64,000 nucleotides of DNA from Neobacillus sp. SuZ13 (GCF_030123365.1 NZ_CP126107.1:3867501-3931500), one strand, 5' to 3'. Shown: positions 17,130 through 26,456, counted from the stretch's first letter. Program-made: numbers and translations. Notes: generated by a model from the sequence alone, not told the origin.

Positions 17130-17852
17130 TCACTCCACTGTGTAATCAATTTGAATTAGATCCCAAGCAGTAATCATGCCCAGGGGCGTCTCGTCCACTT
17201 TGCCATTTTCAGTGATGATTATTCCTTCTATCTTGCGCTTTTTCTTATGTGCTTTTTCAAAAATATTTTCAACCTCAAAAATATTAATCTCTTTTGAGAG
17301 GATTTCGATTGGGTATTCTTTCTCATAATTCATGATATCTGATACATGAATGTTGGCAAGATTGACAAGACCGCTTTCCATATTTTGCGCCATCCATTTC
17401 ACAATCGAACTTGATGTAAGTAAGCCCATACATTTTTTGTTTTTATAAACCGGAAACTTAGAATAACCGTACTGTTTAATTGCGGCGGTTACTTTTAAGA
17501 TACTGTCGTGATAATCAAAGAACACCACTTTCTTTGTAGCAATCGACAGCGCATAATTAGGACGGCTAAACACATTAGCTATTTTTTCAATATGAGAAAC
17601 AACCTTTGCGTTAGGCTCTGCAATATAAAATCCAATTTCCATTTTCTCGTGCACAATGGCGTTACGAAGCCGAGCATATTGCTCTAAGTCTTTTTTATAC
17701 GTTTCAATCATTTGATATTTTTTGGCGCCAACCTTCACGAGGACGACGAACCTATCATCATTTATTTGAACGATATCCCGCAATGCATCGTGTACTTGGT
17801 TAAAAGCTACTTCAAAACGTTCCGAAAGAAGTTGTCCTTGTTTTTTATTCAT
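17130..17852 (-). CDS. CBS-domain protein with unique N-terminal domain
   Basis: 240 aa from the ATG at 17852 (GGGAGAG upstream); an alternative ATG 18 nt earlier has a poor RBS. Residues about 1-90 form a helical domain with IVHEKMEIGFYIAEPNAKVV, then a CBS pair: first motif around YGYSKFPVYKNKKCMGLLTS, second around IEGIIITENGKVDETPLGMI. CBS pairs usually bind adenosine nucleotides and act as sensors. No catalytic or DNA-binding domain is seen, so it may regulate a partner protein. Confidence 0.7.
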   Translation of the reverse strand: MNKKQGQLLSERFEVAFNQVHDALRDIVQINDDRFVVLVKVGAKKYQMIETYKKDLEQYARLRNAIVHEKMEIGFYIAEPNAKVVSHIEKIANVFSRPNYALSIATKKVVFFDYHDSILKVTAAIKQYGYSKFPVYKNKKCMGLLTSSSIVKWMAQNMESGLVNLANIHVSDIMNYEKEYPIEILSKEINIFEVENIFEKAHKKKRKIEGIIITENGKVDETPLGMITAWDLIQIDYTVE

Positions 17853-17926
17853 ATTCTTTTGCTCTCCCATGGAAACTCTTTATCATTATATTAATAGTAA
17901 AATTAATACTTCAAATTTTCAAGAAA

Positions 17927-18766
17927 TTATTCCCCCCACTTTTGCTTGAGCATTTCTATTTCTTCTCTATGAGATAACCCTTCATCATCAGGAGTTTCTA
18001 GGACTAAAGGAATTCCCTTAAAAACAGGCGATGTAATTAGTTCCTTTATTTGATGGGCTTGGATCAGGCCATTAGTGTGGAAAATGTTTGCGTGCCGGTC
18101 TTTTTTTGAGCCTGTTGGGTATTTCGAGTTATTTAAATGAATGGCCTTTAACTCGGCAAAATATCCTAAACTTTCCCCTTTTTCGAGCAGTTCACCTGAA
18201 TTTTTCCCTGTCCAAAGGCCGCTCGCAAAGGCATGGCAGGTATCGAGGCAAAAGCCGATTTTATCTGGGTATTCACATAGATTTCTAATTTGGACCAGTT
18301 CTTCGAATGTTGTTCCTAACGCTCCTTTTGTACCAGCATTATTCTCTAACAAAATCAAACAGTTTCCATCCCACTGACTCAGAACGCCATTTAACATCGC
18401 AAGCATTAAATGATAACTTGCTAGTGGGTCAGTTAGGCTAATTTGGCTTCCATAATGGACCACAACCCCAATGGACCCACAGGCATTGGCAATTTGTAAA
18501 TCATTGAGAAGTGATGCGATTGTTAGATCCTGCTTGTCTTCTGATGGTGTTAAACTTGTAGAATATGGTGTGTGTGCTATAGATTGCAGCTGATGGTTTT
18601 GGCAAAATTCATTGCAGTTTTTCGCATCTTCATGGTCGAAATCCTTAATGGAAAGGCTTCTCGGGTTTTTCGGAAAATATTGAAAAGCGGATGCACCGTT
18701 TGCAACCGCTTGTTTTGCTGCTCCTAAATATCCGTTTCTAATGCTAACATGACTGCCATAGATCAT
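17927..18766 (-). CDS. nfo: Endonuclease IV family (AP endonuclease)
   Basis: About 279 aa, usual Nfo length. TIM-barrel metal ligands are all visible: AHTPYSTSLTP, VVHYGSQ, LLENNAG, GFCLDTCHAFASG, AIHLNNSK, KKDRHANI and LVLETPDDEG. It should cut DNA at abasic sites in base excision repair. The DRHANI and HLNNSK segments deviate from the common DRHExIG and HLNDSK, and the first His lies in HTPYSTSL instead of HAPY, so this may be a paralog of the main Nfo. The ATG at 18766 has GGAG at 7 nt. Confidence 0.85.
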   Translation of the reverse strand: MIYGSHVSIRNGYLGAAKQAVANGASAFQYFPKNPRSLSIKDFDHEDAKNCNEFCQNHQLQSIAHTPYSTSLTPSEDKQDLTIASLLNDLQIANACGSIGVVVHYGSQISLTDPLASYHLMLAMLNGVLSQWDGNCLILLENNAGTKGALGTTFEELVQIRNLCEYPDKIGFCLDTCHAFASGLWTGKNSGELLEKGESLGYFAELKAIHLNNSKYPTGSKKDRHANIFHTNGLIQAHQIKELITSPVFKGIPLVLETPDDEGLSHREEIEMLKQKWGE

Positions 18767-18837
18767 CACTAGTCTCCATCCGTACTTTTTACGAATAGGA
18801 TTTGTTGAGCATGACCATTCTATTCGAATTAGGTGGA

Positions 18838-20310
18838 TTATTGATTGGCTATTATAGTTAGCATACGATCCTCTACCTTTTTCCCTTTAGTATCTTCAAG
18901 TAGGTTATTTAAGAGAATCGAAAAGATTAATGTTTGTCCACTTTTGGTTTTCACGTAGCCTGATATGGAACTTACCGTAGAGATGGTTCCTGTTTTTGCC
19001 TTTACCTTTCCTCTGACAAGAGGATCTTTTAAACGATTTCTTAAGGTGCCGCCTTCCATCTTTTCAGGTGCCCCAGCGACTGGTAATGAATGAAGATAGC
19101 TCGAAAACCACTTTTCTTTCTGCACAGTAAACAACAGTTGCGTTAGTTGGTTTGCTGGAATCAGATTGACATGTGATACGCCGGACGCGTCCCGAAGGAC
19201 CAATGTTTTGGGGTTAACCCCAAATTTGACTAATTCTGAATTTAATACTTTCAGTCCGTTTTCCCAACTCCCTTTTCCCTTCACAACCTTGCCCATTTCC
19301 TTAATTAATATTTCCGCATGGACGTTGTTGCTCAGTTTCATAAAAGGAACCAGCAGCTCAGATAATGGTATGGAATGATGGGTTGTTAACATTTTTGCGG
19401 TATCAGGAACCATTCCTGTTTTTAGTTTTCCTGTCACTTGAATTCCGTGTTCTGTTAACGATTGTTTTAATAGGGACATAGAAAATCTTGTTGGATCCCA
19501 GACACCGATCCAGTCCTGTTCCGGTTTTGCCTTGATTGGGATTGTTCCTTTGATGGTGATGGTATTTTTTGCGTGTACCCGCTCAATCGTAATATTCTTT
19601 TTACTTTCCTCTGCGCCGGTGACGGCTTTATTGATGATTTTTAGATAACTGGTTTTCGGGGTCATTTTCACGCTTGGCTTCTCCCCTTTTCTCGCTGCAG
19701 GTTGGACGAGTACTTTGACAGATCCAGCATCATAGTCTTTGGTTGGAGATGCCGTTAATGCCGAAATCTGTGCCCCATAATGGGTGGTTTCGTCACTCCA
19801 GGGTAAATCGAGTGAATAACGGACATCATCATACCAAGTATCATCCCCAATAAGATTACCGCTTATTTTTTTAATACCACGCTTTTGAACTACTTCAGCC
19901 ATTTGATCAAAATCAGATTTCAATAAGGTTGGATCACCTTTCCCTTTTATATATAGATTCCCATGAAGTGTCTTCTTCTTTATCGGACCATCTGTATGTA
20001 TTTCCGTTGTAAAAGTGTAGTCTTCACCTAGCACATTAAGGGCCGCTGCCGCAGTTAATAGTTTCATGTTGGAAGCGGGCCGTAAACGGACATCCCCTTG
20101 TTGGGCATAAATGATTTTTCCATCTTTTGCGGAACGGATACTAACCCCAGCAATGGCCCCTTTTAATGATGGATCGTTATTGATTAGTTGATTCATCTGT
20201 TGGACCATTTTTTCGTGGCCGTACATGTCTGCGTTCACTTTTATAGAGGGAACAGAAGGAACAAGCACCATTATTAGAATAAGAATGTAATATTTAAATC
20301 TGTTACTCAA
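18838..20310 (-). CDS. dacC: D-alanyl-D-alanine carboxypeptidase/endopeptidase (PBP4 class, DacC-type)
   Basis: About 490 aa. The N-terminal hydrophobic segment YYILILIMVLVPSVPSI and NADMYG end a signal peptide. Active-site motifs: SxxK in RPASNMKLLTAA, SxN in KLSNNVHAE, and KTG in VKAKTGTISTVSS; the large inserted domain between SxxK and SxN is typical of peptidase S13. It trims peptidoglycan stem peptides outside the cell. Start is uncertain: a TTG at 20310 gives a compact signal peptide, while the open frame reaches 20361. Confidence 0.9.
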   Translation of the reverse strand: MSNRFKYYILILIMVLVPSVPSIKVNADMYGHEKMVQQMNQLINNDPSLKGAIAGVSIRSAKDGKIIYAQQGDVRLRPASNMKLLTAAAALNVLGEDYTFTTEIHTDGPIKKKTLHGNLYIKGKGDPTLLKSDFDQMAEVVQKRGIKKISGNLIGDDTWYDDVRYSLDLPWSDETTHYGAQISALTASPTKDYDAGSVKVLVQPAARKGEKPSVKMTPKTSYLKIINKAVTGAEESKKNITIERVHAKNTITIKGTIPIKAKPEQDWIGVWDPTRFSMSLLKQSLTEHGIQVTGKLKTGMVPDTAKMLTTHHSIPLSELLVPFMKLSNNVHAEILIKEMGKVVKGKGSWENGLKVLNSELVKFGVNPKTLVLRDASGVSHVNLIPANQLTQLLFTVQKEKWFSSYLHSLPVAGAPEKMEGGTLRNRLKDPLVRGKVKAKTGTISTVSSISGYVKTKSGQTLIFSILLNNLLEDTKGKKVEDRMLTIIANQ

Positions 20311-20341
20311 ACTTTGGTCCCAGCCTTTCCTTTTTCCTAAG

Positions 20342-20412
20342 AGTTTGTCCGAAAAAAGCAAATAATATCATATCTGACTTTTTGATTGTACAACCACTAG
20401 ATTTCCAGGTTA
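20342..20412. repeat. Dispersed duplicate, copy 1 (partner 20803-20871)
   Basis: The segment beginning GTTTGTCCGAAAAAAGCAAA recurs about 460 bp away with the same order of blocks (AATAATATCA, GACAACCA/TACAACCA, TAGATTTC). Copy 1 overlaps the 5' end of the dacC frame, so copy 2 is probably a displaced piece of dacC upstream sequence. Confidence 0.7.
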
Positions 20413-20422
20413 AGCTAAATCG

Positions 20423-20473
20423 TCAATAATTTGTGCCCGCTAATTGATAAAGATCCATTAATTTATACAACTT
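20423..20473 (-). pseudogene. Remnant of a second GH18 gene 3' end
   Basis: The minus strand reads KLYKLMDLYQLAGTNY and stops, matching EKYNLMGLYRLAGTTF of the intact GH18 gene at 21026-22300; the DNA is also alike (GTGCCCGCTAAT and GATAAAGA blocks). This is a leftover of a paralog or of a tandem duplication. Confidence 0.65.
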
Positions 20474-20539
20474 CTTGGACATTGTTTTTTCTCTAAATCC
20501 ATTGCATCTTAAAATGGACTAAGGGAAGAATTAGTTTTT

Positions 20540-20708
20540 TTATACATACAGGATGGTTACCTTCGGACGTTGAGCAGGGTTAGTTGTATAATCTGAAGAT
20601 CGGAAATACTTACTTTGATCACGAATACTTTCGTCCACTAGTTTCATCATCAATCCTTGGTTAGAACTGCCTTTTGAATGCCAACGGTGTACGCTGAATG
20701 CAGACCCT
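20540..20708 (-). pseudogene. DNRLRE-domain protein C-terminal remnant
   Basis: An open minus-strand frame without start reads RWHSKGSSNQGLMMKLVDES, then RDQSKYFRSSDYTTNPAQRP and KVTILYV before TAA. The SNQGLMxK and YFRSSDYxxNPxxRPxL pattern is typical of the end of DNRLRE (carbohydrate-binding) domains of cell-surface proteins. The rest of the gene is missing. Confidence 0.6.
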
Positions 20709-20802
20709 CTATTACCAATATATATGTAATTAAAATGAATTAGGAAACGGCTCTTTCAAGTTAACTTTTCTTAGTGTTTCCGATGAAACTATCCGTTTTT
20801 GG

Positions 20803-20871
20803 GTTTGTCCGAAAAAAGCAAATAATATCAGCTTTGGATTTTTTCTTGGACAACCATTAGATTTCTAGAAT
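20803..20871. repeat. Dispersed duplicate, copy 2
   Basis: Partner of 20342-20412, diverged in the middle third. Confidence 0.7.
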
Positions 20872-20877
20872 ATGTCT

Positions 20878-20997
20878 AATTGTACAAACCTCCTTGAAAA
20901 TTGTACAAAACACTCCAATTTTCGTACAAAAGGCAGTTAAAATTGCACAAAACTATCCCGAAATGGCACAAAACTTCCCTAAAATTGTACAAAAGTA
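20878..20997. repeat. Degenerate 21-nt tandem repeat (TGTACAAA family)
   Basis: Six units with the core AATTGTACAAAAC (variants GCACAAAAC, CGTACAAAAG) spaced by about 21 nt. Read on the minus strand the frame stays open with a 7-residue period (LYNFREV, LCHFGIV, LCNFNCL, LYENWSV, LYNFQGG, LYN). No start or RBS, so it is not treated as a gene. Confidence 0.75.
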
Positions 20998-21025
20998 AAA
21001 ATCCCCCACCTAACCCAGTATAAAA

Positions 21026-22300
21026 TTACACCATCCTCCTCACCACATTAAAATTTTTACGAAGATAAGCCCAATTCTGAGGTGCCGGCAAGCTAATTTG
21101 CCAAAAAGTCGTGCCCGCTAATCGATAAAGACCCATTAAGTTATACTTTTCTATATAACTGCGAATATCTTCAAACCAAACGATATGTTCCTTCCCACCA
21201 GGCCAGTAGCGATACCATGGTGCTTTCGCCGTAGCATCAAATTCAATCGGTTCGCCAACAGCAATCGCTTGATTTTGTGCAGCATTAACAGATAGGGCAC
21301 GTGTTTGATTCGTCCCCACCATTTTGTCATACCCATACAACGCCAACGCGATTTGTAGCTTTCGAGGATTAATCTGCGTTAGTGAGTATTGAATGACTTG
21401 CTCCAGCCACGGAATCGGGGCGATCGGATCAGGCGGACCTCCAGGGTAACCATAATCCATTGTCATCACGGCAACTAAATCAACTGCATTACTAATACCG
21501 GCATAATCGTATGCACCGATAATCCGATTTGTCGGTATATCAGCTGTTTTGGCATGAACATTTACATGTAATATCAATTCACCTAAACTTTTTTTTAAAG
21601 CCGTAAGAAACAATATAAAGTCATTCCGTCGTGCAGGTGGAATAAATTCAAAGTCAATGCTCACGCCGCCAAACCCACGTTGTTTCGTTAAATTCACAAT
21701 ACTTGCCACTAGATTGGCACGATAAGTTGGATTCTCGAGCACCCTTCCAGCCAATTCCGCGCTAAAATCAGTTCCCACCAAATTCCTAATCATCATCAAT
21801 GGGACGATCTTCAATTGATTGCTTCTTGCGACTAGAGGCGCATCCTCGACCATCTTAAAAGCATATCCTTCATCTGTAAAAGAATAAGCTACTACTGCCA
21901 AATAAGTAAGTTGCCCCACAAGAGAATTCAAGGTTGCCAGATTGGCAGCTTCGGAGGAAGGAACTAAAAATCCAAGGGTCGCTAGATCTGATTTCATCGG
22001 AGATGGCACATTGATCGTTTGACCTACTATCAATTGAGTTGGATTCAGACCTGGATTTGCGGCCAGAATGTCTGCCGGCTTACTGTTGAATTGCTGAGCC
22101 AATTTCCAGATTTGATCGCCTGCTTTTATTCGATACGAGTGCAGTGGCGGCAGATTATCCGGAAGATATAAAGCAAGCCCTGGCACGAGTGCATTAGATG
22201 ATGGCAATCCATTCAGTTCGACTATCGTTTGGGTCGAAACACCATACTTCGTTGATATCATCCGCAAATTTTCACCAGCAGCCACAATATGAACAGCCAT
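21026..22300 (-). CDS. LysM-GH18 spore-type N-acetylglucosaminidase (SleL/YaaH family)
   Basis: 424 aa from the ATG at 22300 with AAAAAGGAG upstream; the longer frame to 22417 has no such support. Two LysM domains (residues about 2-50, starting VHIVAAGENLRMIS, and about 52-98, starting HSYRIKAGDQIWKLA), then a GH18 barrel with catalytic GGVSIDFEF and MTMDYGYPGGPPDPIAP. Length equals YaaH/SleL (about 430), which degrade cortex fragments during germination. No signal peptide, as in that family. A remnant paralog lies downstream at 20423. Confidence 0.9.
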   Translation of the reverse strand: MAVHIVAAGENLRMISTKYGVSTQTIVELNGLPSSNALVPGLALYLPDNLPPLHSYRIKAGDQIWKLAQQFNSKPADILAANPGLNPTQLIVGQTINVPSPMKSDLATLGFLVPSSEAANLATLNSLVGQLTYLAVVAYSFTDEGYAFKMVEDAPLVARSNQLKIVPLMMIRNLVGTDFSAELAGRVLENPTYRANLVASIVNLTKQRGFGGVSIDFEFIPPARRNDFILFLTALKKSLGELILHVNVHAKTADIPTNRIIGAYDYAGISNAVDLVAVMTMDYGYPGGPPDPIAPIPWLEQVIQYSLTQINPRKLQIALALYGYDKMVGTNQTRALSVNAAQNQAIAVGEPIEFDATAKAPWYRYWPGGKEHIVWFEDIRSYIEKYNLMGLYRLAGTTFWQISLPAPQNWAYLRKNFNVVRRMV

Positions 22301-22361
22301 GTTCTCACACTCCTTTTTTACTATCATATGGGCATGAGATGTAAAGTTATTACACATAGAA

Positions 22362-22389
22362 AAAACGAACTTGCTACTAAACAAGTTCG
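22362..22389 (-). terminator. Terminator of the hen1-pnkp operon
   Basis: CGAACTTG (22366-22373) pairs with CAAGTTCG (22382-22389) and a T-run follows on the minus strand, directly after the pnkp stop. Confidence 0.8.
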
Positions 22390-22400
22390 CCCTTTTGTAC

Positions 22401-24995
22401 CTATAGTCTTGGATCAATTGGATCTGATTCCAATGCTAGAATCCCAAACACGCACTCATGGTATCGGTCCAATGATTCTCTTCCAACAAAGCGCTTAACA
22501 GCTTCCACACCTAAGGAAAATTCCTTTAAGGCATTGCGTTGTTTCTTGCCCGCATTTCGCTGCTTTAGCCGGGACAGATTCTCTGGTTGTAAGTAATCGA
22601 TGCCGTAGATAATATGCAAATACTTACGGCCTCTTACTTTTATAGCCGGTTGCACTAATTTGCCTTTATGACGAACCACAAATGCTTCCGGCTTAACAAC
22701 AAAACCTTCATGCCCTTCTTCCGTCATTTCTTCCCACCAAGCAATCGCCGCTCTCATTGAGTCCTCATCATTTACCAGCCGATATTCCGTTTCCATAAAA
22801 AGCTTGGAAAGGACACTGAATTCTTTATTCTTCTCCATATGCCAGGTATGTGGTTTATCGAAAAATGTTTCATTACAATGTGCTAGCGTATGAAAAGGAG
22901 CAATTTGAATCCCTGCTAACCCTTCCGTTTCCCAGCAATACTTTTGATACACTTCGTTAAACACTTTCGCATTGTGAATTTTTTCATCGGTTTCCGCAAG
23001 CCAACTGGCAACATCTTTGCCATTAGCAGCTGCTTTCTCCAACTGTTCCTTTAATTTACTGCGATCAAGCAATGCCATTTCTCCCACATGGGCGTATTGA
23101 TTCATGATTAGTTCTTTTGCTTTTAGATTCCAAGGAAGGATTTCAGCGTCCAGCAGGACAAATTCCGTGTTGTATTTTTCAAAATAACCACTCAAATCAG
23201 CATGTAATACTTGTAGAATTTGTTCCTCCAGCTCTTTCTTGAAAAAGGATCTGCCAGTCCGCGTATAAATCGAACCTAATGTCTCTCTGCCGATATAATC
23301 TTTGGCCGCTTCCTTATTTTTAAAAAGAAGCAAAATGCCTCGGCTTCCCATATGTTTTTTCTCTACAATCATCGTATCAATGCCATTCGCTTGATAATAG
23401 TCAAACGCTTCTTGCGGGTGCTCTAAGTATCCCGCTAAATTCGAAGGTTTTGGAGTTGGGCTCATTGTCGGCGGTAAGTAAACTATCTCCTCAAGAGGAA
23501 GAGTAAAATGAGAAAAGTCGTCCAGGGCGGATTTGGCCACATCCTTATGGATAGAAATCTCCCCATTATGCTCAGTTATCACCGAAAACCCATTGACAAA
23601 CTTACCTAGATTAGGCGGTGCCATCCGCTTACTTTCCCATTCCTTAATTGGGTTGTCAGGAACATTGGCATAATCCTGTTTTGCGGCTACCGATACAAAT
23701 TGTTTTTCTGGAAAACGATAGGCGGTAAGCCTCCCGCCAAATACAACACCTTGGTCAATGTTAAGTGTGTTATTTACTAAAAGTGGCTGCGGCTTGGGAT
23801 CATGACCCCAAATAATTAATTCTTGTGATTGATGTTCAATGGTCCAGTCTTTTCGCCGCGGCTTGCCATTTTCATCAAGCCCCTCTGAATCTCCATACCT
23901 GCAAAAATCAGAAATCCGCTGCGATTGTTTGCCAATATACCAATCCCTTATCCCGGCATGCGTAGCAACCGCCACATTGACACCATTTTTTTGGATAACC
24001 AAATGCGATTTTGCAGCGAGCAGAAGTTCCTTTAATTCTGCTCTTAATTGCTCAGTAGATTCTTTACCAAATTTTCGCTCATACTCAATAAAATCTGCTT
24101 CGACTTTTTCATCACCGTGTGCCAGGTTCACCTTACGCCCATCCAGCCAGCGGGCAATTTTCCAGCCGTGGTTGCTATCTATCATGTATGCAATTCCTGC
24201 ATCCACATGTTTTTTGAAAAATTTCATGGTTTCCAGCGACTGTGGTCCACGGCTCATTACGTCACCAAGTGAAAGGATTCTCCTACCCTCTGGATGAAGG
24301 AATAAGCCTTCCTCGTTTTCCTGATAACCCAGCTTGGTTAGCAATTCAAGAAACTCCTCCAAGCAGCCATGAATATCCCCAATAAAATCAATGCCATAAC
24401 CCACATCGATGGATAAAGGATTCGCCAGCCGCCCTATATCCAGGGTATCAAGCTCCGGTTCATCTAAAATATAGGTGCGGTGAAAGCCTTCCTTCTTAAT
24501 AAACCTAAGCGTTCGCTTGAAGTGCTGGTACTGCTGTTTGAGCCGATTCTTCCCGCGTGGAAAATCCCGCTCCTTATCACGAGAAATTAGTTCTTTTTCT
24601 GTTACGTTTAACACAATCGCAATCACGGGGACATGATATTTTTTACCTAGGTGAAGATAACGCTCACGATCCTCTTCTTTTAAGTGTGTCGCATCAATTA
24701 TCGTTAGTTTATTTAAACGGCACCGTTTCCCAATTAAATATTCCATCGCATCAAATGCCTCGTTTGAAATCCGGTAGTATTCATCAAATAAGGCATCCGC
24801 TTCATCCTTTGGACGCTGATTCCAGGTGATAAATTCTACATCACTGACAAGGACCCGGAATTGATCGGAACTGACAACTTCTGAAGCTAGAATCTTCTTT
24901 TCATGGACCAGTCGGTTTAATAACGTGGTTTTACCGCTATTTGAAGGTCCAACAAATAGGACAATTCCAGCATATGGTAAGTGAATTTTGGTCAT
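22401..24995 (-). CDS. pnkp: Polynucleotide kinase-phosphatase-ligase Pnkp (RNA repair)
   Basis: 864 aa, the size of bacterial Pnkp. Three catalytic modules in order: 5'-polynucleotide kinase with P-loop GPSNSGKTT (residues 16-24); metallophosphatase with GDIHGC, SLGDVMSRGP, DSNHGWK, ATHAGIRDW and IWGHDPKP; and an RNA-ligase adenylyltransferase with nucleotidyl lysine in VEKKHMGSRG, a later EGFVVKPEAF and IKVRGRKYLH. Pnkp heals RNA ends and seals them together with Hen1, which activates the ligase and methylates the 3' end. The start overlaps the hen1 stop by 4 nt (ATGA), so the two are translationally coupled. Confidence 0.95.
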   Translation of the reverse strand: MTKIHLPYAGIVLFVGPSNSGKTTLLNRLVHEKKILASEVVSSDQFRVLVSDVEFITWNQRPKDEADALFDEYYRISNEAFDAMEYLIGKRCRLNKLTIIDATHLKEEDRERYLHLGKKYHVPVIAIVLNVTEKELISRDKERDFPRGKNRLKQQYQHFKRTLRFIKKEGFHRTYILDEPELDTLDIGRLANPLSIDVGYGIDFIGDIHGCLEEFLELLTKLGYQENEEGLFLHPEGRRILSLGDVMSRGPQSLETMKFFKKHVDAGIAYMIDSNHGWKIARWLDGRKVNLAHGDEKVEADFIEYERKFGKESTEQLRAELKELLLAAKSHLVIQKNGVNVAVATHAGIRDWYIGKQSQRISDFCRYGDSEGLDENGKPRRKDWTIEHQSQELIIWGHDPKPQPLLVNNTLNIDQGVVFGGRLTAYRFPEKQFVSVAAKQDYANVPDNPIKEWESKRMAPPNLGKFVNGFSVITEHNGEISIHKDVAKSALDDFSHFTLPLEEIVYLPPTMSPTPKPSNLAGYLEHPQEAFDYYQANGIDTMIVEKKHMGSRGILLLFKNKEAAKDYIGRETLGSIYTRTGRSFFKKELEEQILQVLHADLSGYFEKYNTEFVLLDAEILPWNLKAKELIMNQYAHVGEMALLDRSKLKEQLEKAAANGKDVASWLAETDEKIHNAKVFNEVYQKYCWETEGLAGIQIAPFHTLAHCNETFFDKPHTWHMEKNKEFSVLSKLFMETEYRLVNDEDSMRAAIAWWEEMTEEGHEGFVVKPEAFVVRHKGKLVQPAIKVRGRKYLHIIYGIDYLQPENLSRLKQRNAGKKQRNALKEFSLGVEAVKRFVGRESLDRYHECVFGILALESDPIDPRL

Positions 24996-26341
24996 GATTG
25001 CCCCTCCTCTCTTAAAAAGATAGCCATCTGGGTCGGCTGACCAAAAGTCGGATGTTCTTCACCAATGCCTTGAAAACGTACTTGATAGGGATAGGAACTT
25101 ACCCAAATTTCACATTTCCCCGTAAACTCTTCCCTTGTCCATTCAAAGCGGTGATCATGATGTCTCATTGCCTCATCCATATCATAAACTACATTATATT
25201 CTTGATTCGGTGTAGTCACGATCAACACTTCTGGTCGATAGTCTTTAAAAATCGTCTCGAATACCCTTGGTAACCGGTATTCATCTATATGTTCAATCAC
25301 TTCGCAAAGAATCATGACATCTTTGTTAATAAGCCGTTCATCATAATAAAATAACGATCCAGCTAATAACTGAGGCACCACAAATCCACGTTTCTCTTTT
25401 GCTTGATCAAATCGGTCTAATGCCTTTAACCGTGCCCGATTCGATGGCTCGACTGAAAGAATTTCCTGCACCCCTTCAATAAATCCTAACTTGACAGATA
25501 ACTTTCCTTCCCCAGCACCTAAGTCAACAATGGTTTGTTTTTTGGTTAAGGCCTCGACATATTTAATAATCGCTTCGTAACGAAGATCATTTAAACGTAT
25601 TTTCGGCGGTTCGATTGCCTCCTCTTTTTTCGTTTCTTTTTCGAAGAATTTTGACTGCGAAATCATCTTTTGAAACCGTAAAGAACGATGTAAAATCAGC
25701 GACTTTTGTGGGTGGTTCTCTAACCAGCCTTCTCCGTAGCGGTCAAACTTCTCTAGTTCTCGTTCATCAATAAAATAATGCTTATAGTTATCGATTACTG
25801 GAATCAGAATCGAAAGTTGTTTGAGTGCATTCTGAATTGTTTGTTTTCCTGAAAGAGTGATAAACCTTGCTGAGCTTTTTTCTCGGATAGCACTTTCCCC
25901 ATATTCAATCTTAACCGCATAACCCATCGGTGCAAATAACGCTTCCAACTCGCGGTTGTTTAAATCCGTGGCTGCCGGCCCAAAAGATACTTCCATGTCA
26001 AAGGGATGTTCAACCCATGAGGCATATTCCTCCTTCGGTTTCCCATTTAACGCAGTCCCCAGTGCTTTTCGGATGGAGGTAACAAATATACTACTTGCCG
26101 CAAACTCGCGGTCATTTATGTAATGAGAAATATCATATAAATCAGGTGAGTTCTTGACTAAGTCAATTGGGTCTGTTTTTACAAAGATGATGAACTGTAC
26201 TTCGTCTCTTGAAAAAATAGGATAAACCAGGCGGACAGATAGCCCTTTGTCACCACGTTCATAGAGATTATTTGGATTTTTGGCTAAAAGGTAAGAAACT
26301 GCTTCCGCCCCTTGGCCTCGAACGGTTAAGGATAGCTGCAT
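24992..26341 (-). CDS. hen1: 3'-terminal RNA ribose 2'-O-methyltransferase Hen1
   Basis: 449 aa, matching bacterial Hen1. The N-terminal half (starting MQLSLTVRGQGAEAVSYLLA) is the domain that joins and activates Pnkp ligase; the C-terminal half is the methyltransferase with SAM site TIVDLGAGEGKLSVKLG and metal-binding CEVIEHIDEYR plus HHDHRFEWTREEF. It methylates the 2'-OH at the 3' end of cut RNA before sealing so that the repaired RNA resists renewed cutting. First gene of the pair; no other gene shares the operon. Confidence 0.95.
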   Translation of the reverse strand: MQLSLTVRGQGAEAVSYLLAKNPNNLYERGDKGLSVRLVYPIFSRDEVQFIIFVKTDPIDLVKNSPDLYDISHYINDREFAASSIFVTSIRKALGTALNGKPKEEYASWVEHPFDMEVSFGPAATDLNNRELEALFAPMGYAVKIEYGESAIREKSSARFITLSGKQTIQNALKQLSILIPVIDNYKHYFIDERELEKFDRYGEGWLENHPQKSLILHRSLRFQKMISQSKFFEKETKKEEAIEPPKIRLNDLRYEAIIKYVEALTKKQTIVDLGAGEGKLSVKLGFIEGVQEILSVEPSNRARLKALDRFDQAKEKRGFVVPQLLAGSLFYYDERLINKDVMILCEVIEHIDEYRLPRVFETIFKDYRPEVLIVTTPNQEYNVVYDMDEAMRHHDHRFEWTREEFTGKCEIWVSSYPYQVRFQGIGEEHPTFGQPTQMAIFLREEGQS

Positions 26342-26418
26342 TTTTTCACTTCACTTCCAATTGGCAATAGTTTAGTTTCATTTTAACATATTTACATCAT
26401 TTTTCTTTAGATAGAAAA

Positions 26419-26454
26419 GTAACCCAGTTTCCTCAAGTTAGAAAACTGGGTTAC
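26419..26454 (-). terminator. Terminator of the helicase gene
   Basis: GTAACCCAGTTT and AAACTGGGTTAC form a 12-bp stem, with a T-rich tail on the minus strand. Confidence 0.75.
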
Positions 26455-26456
26455 TA

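Noticed and set aside
20878..20997. Operator array or CRISPR
   Set aside because: Units are degenerate, contiguous and show a triplet period; no adjacent regulator or cas gene.
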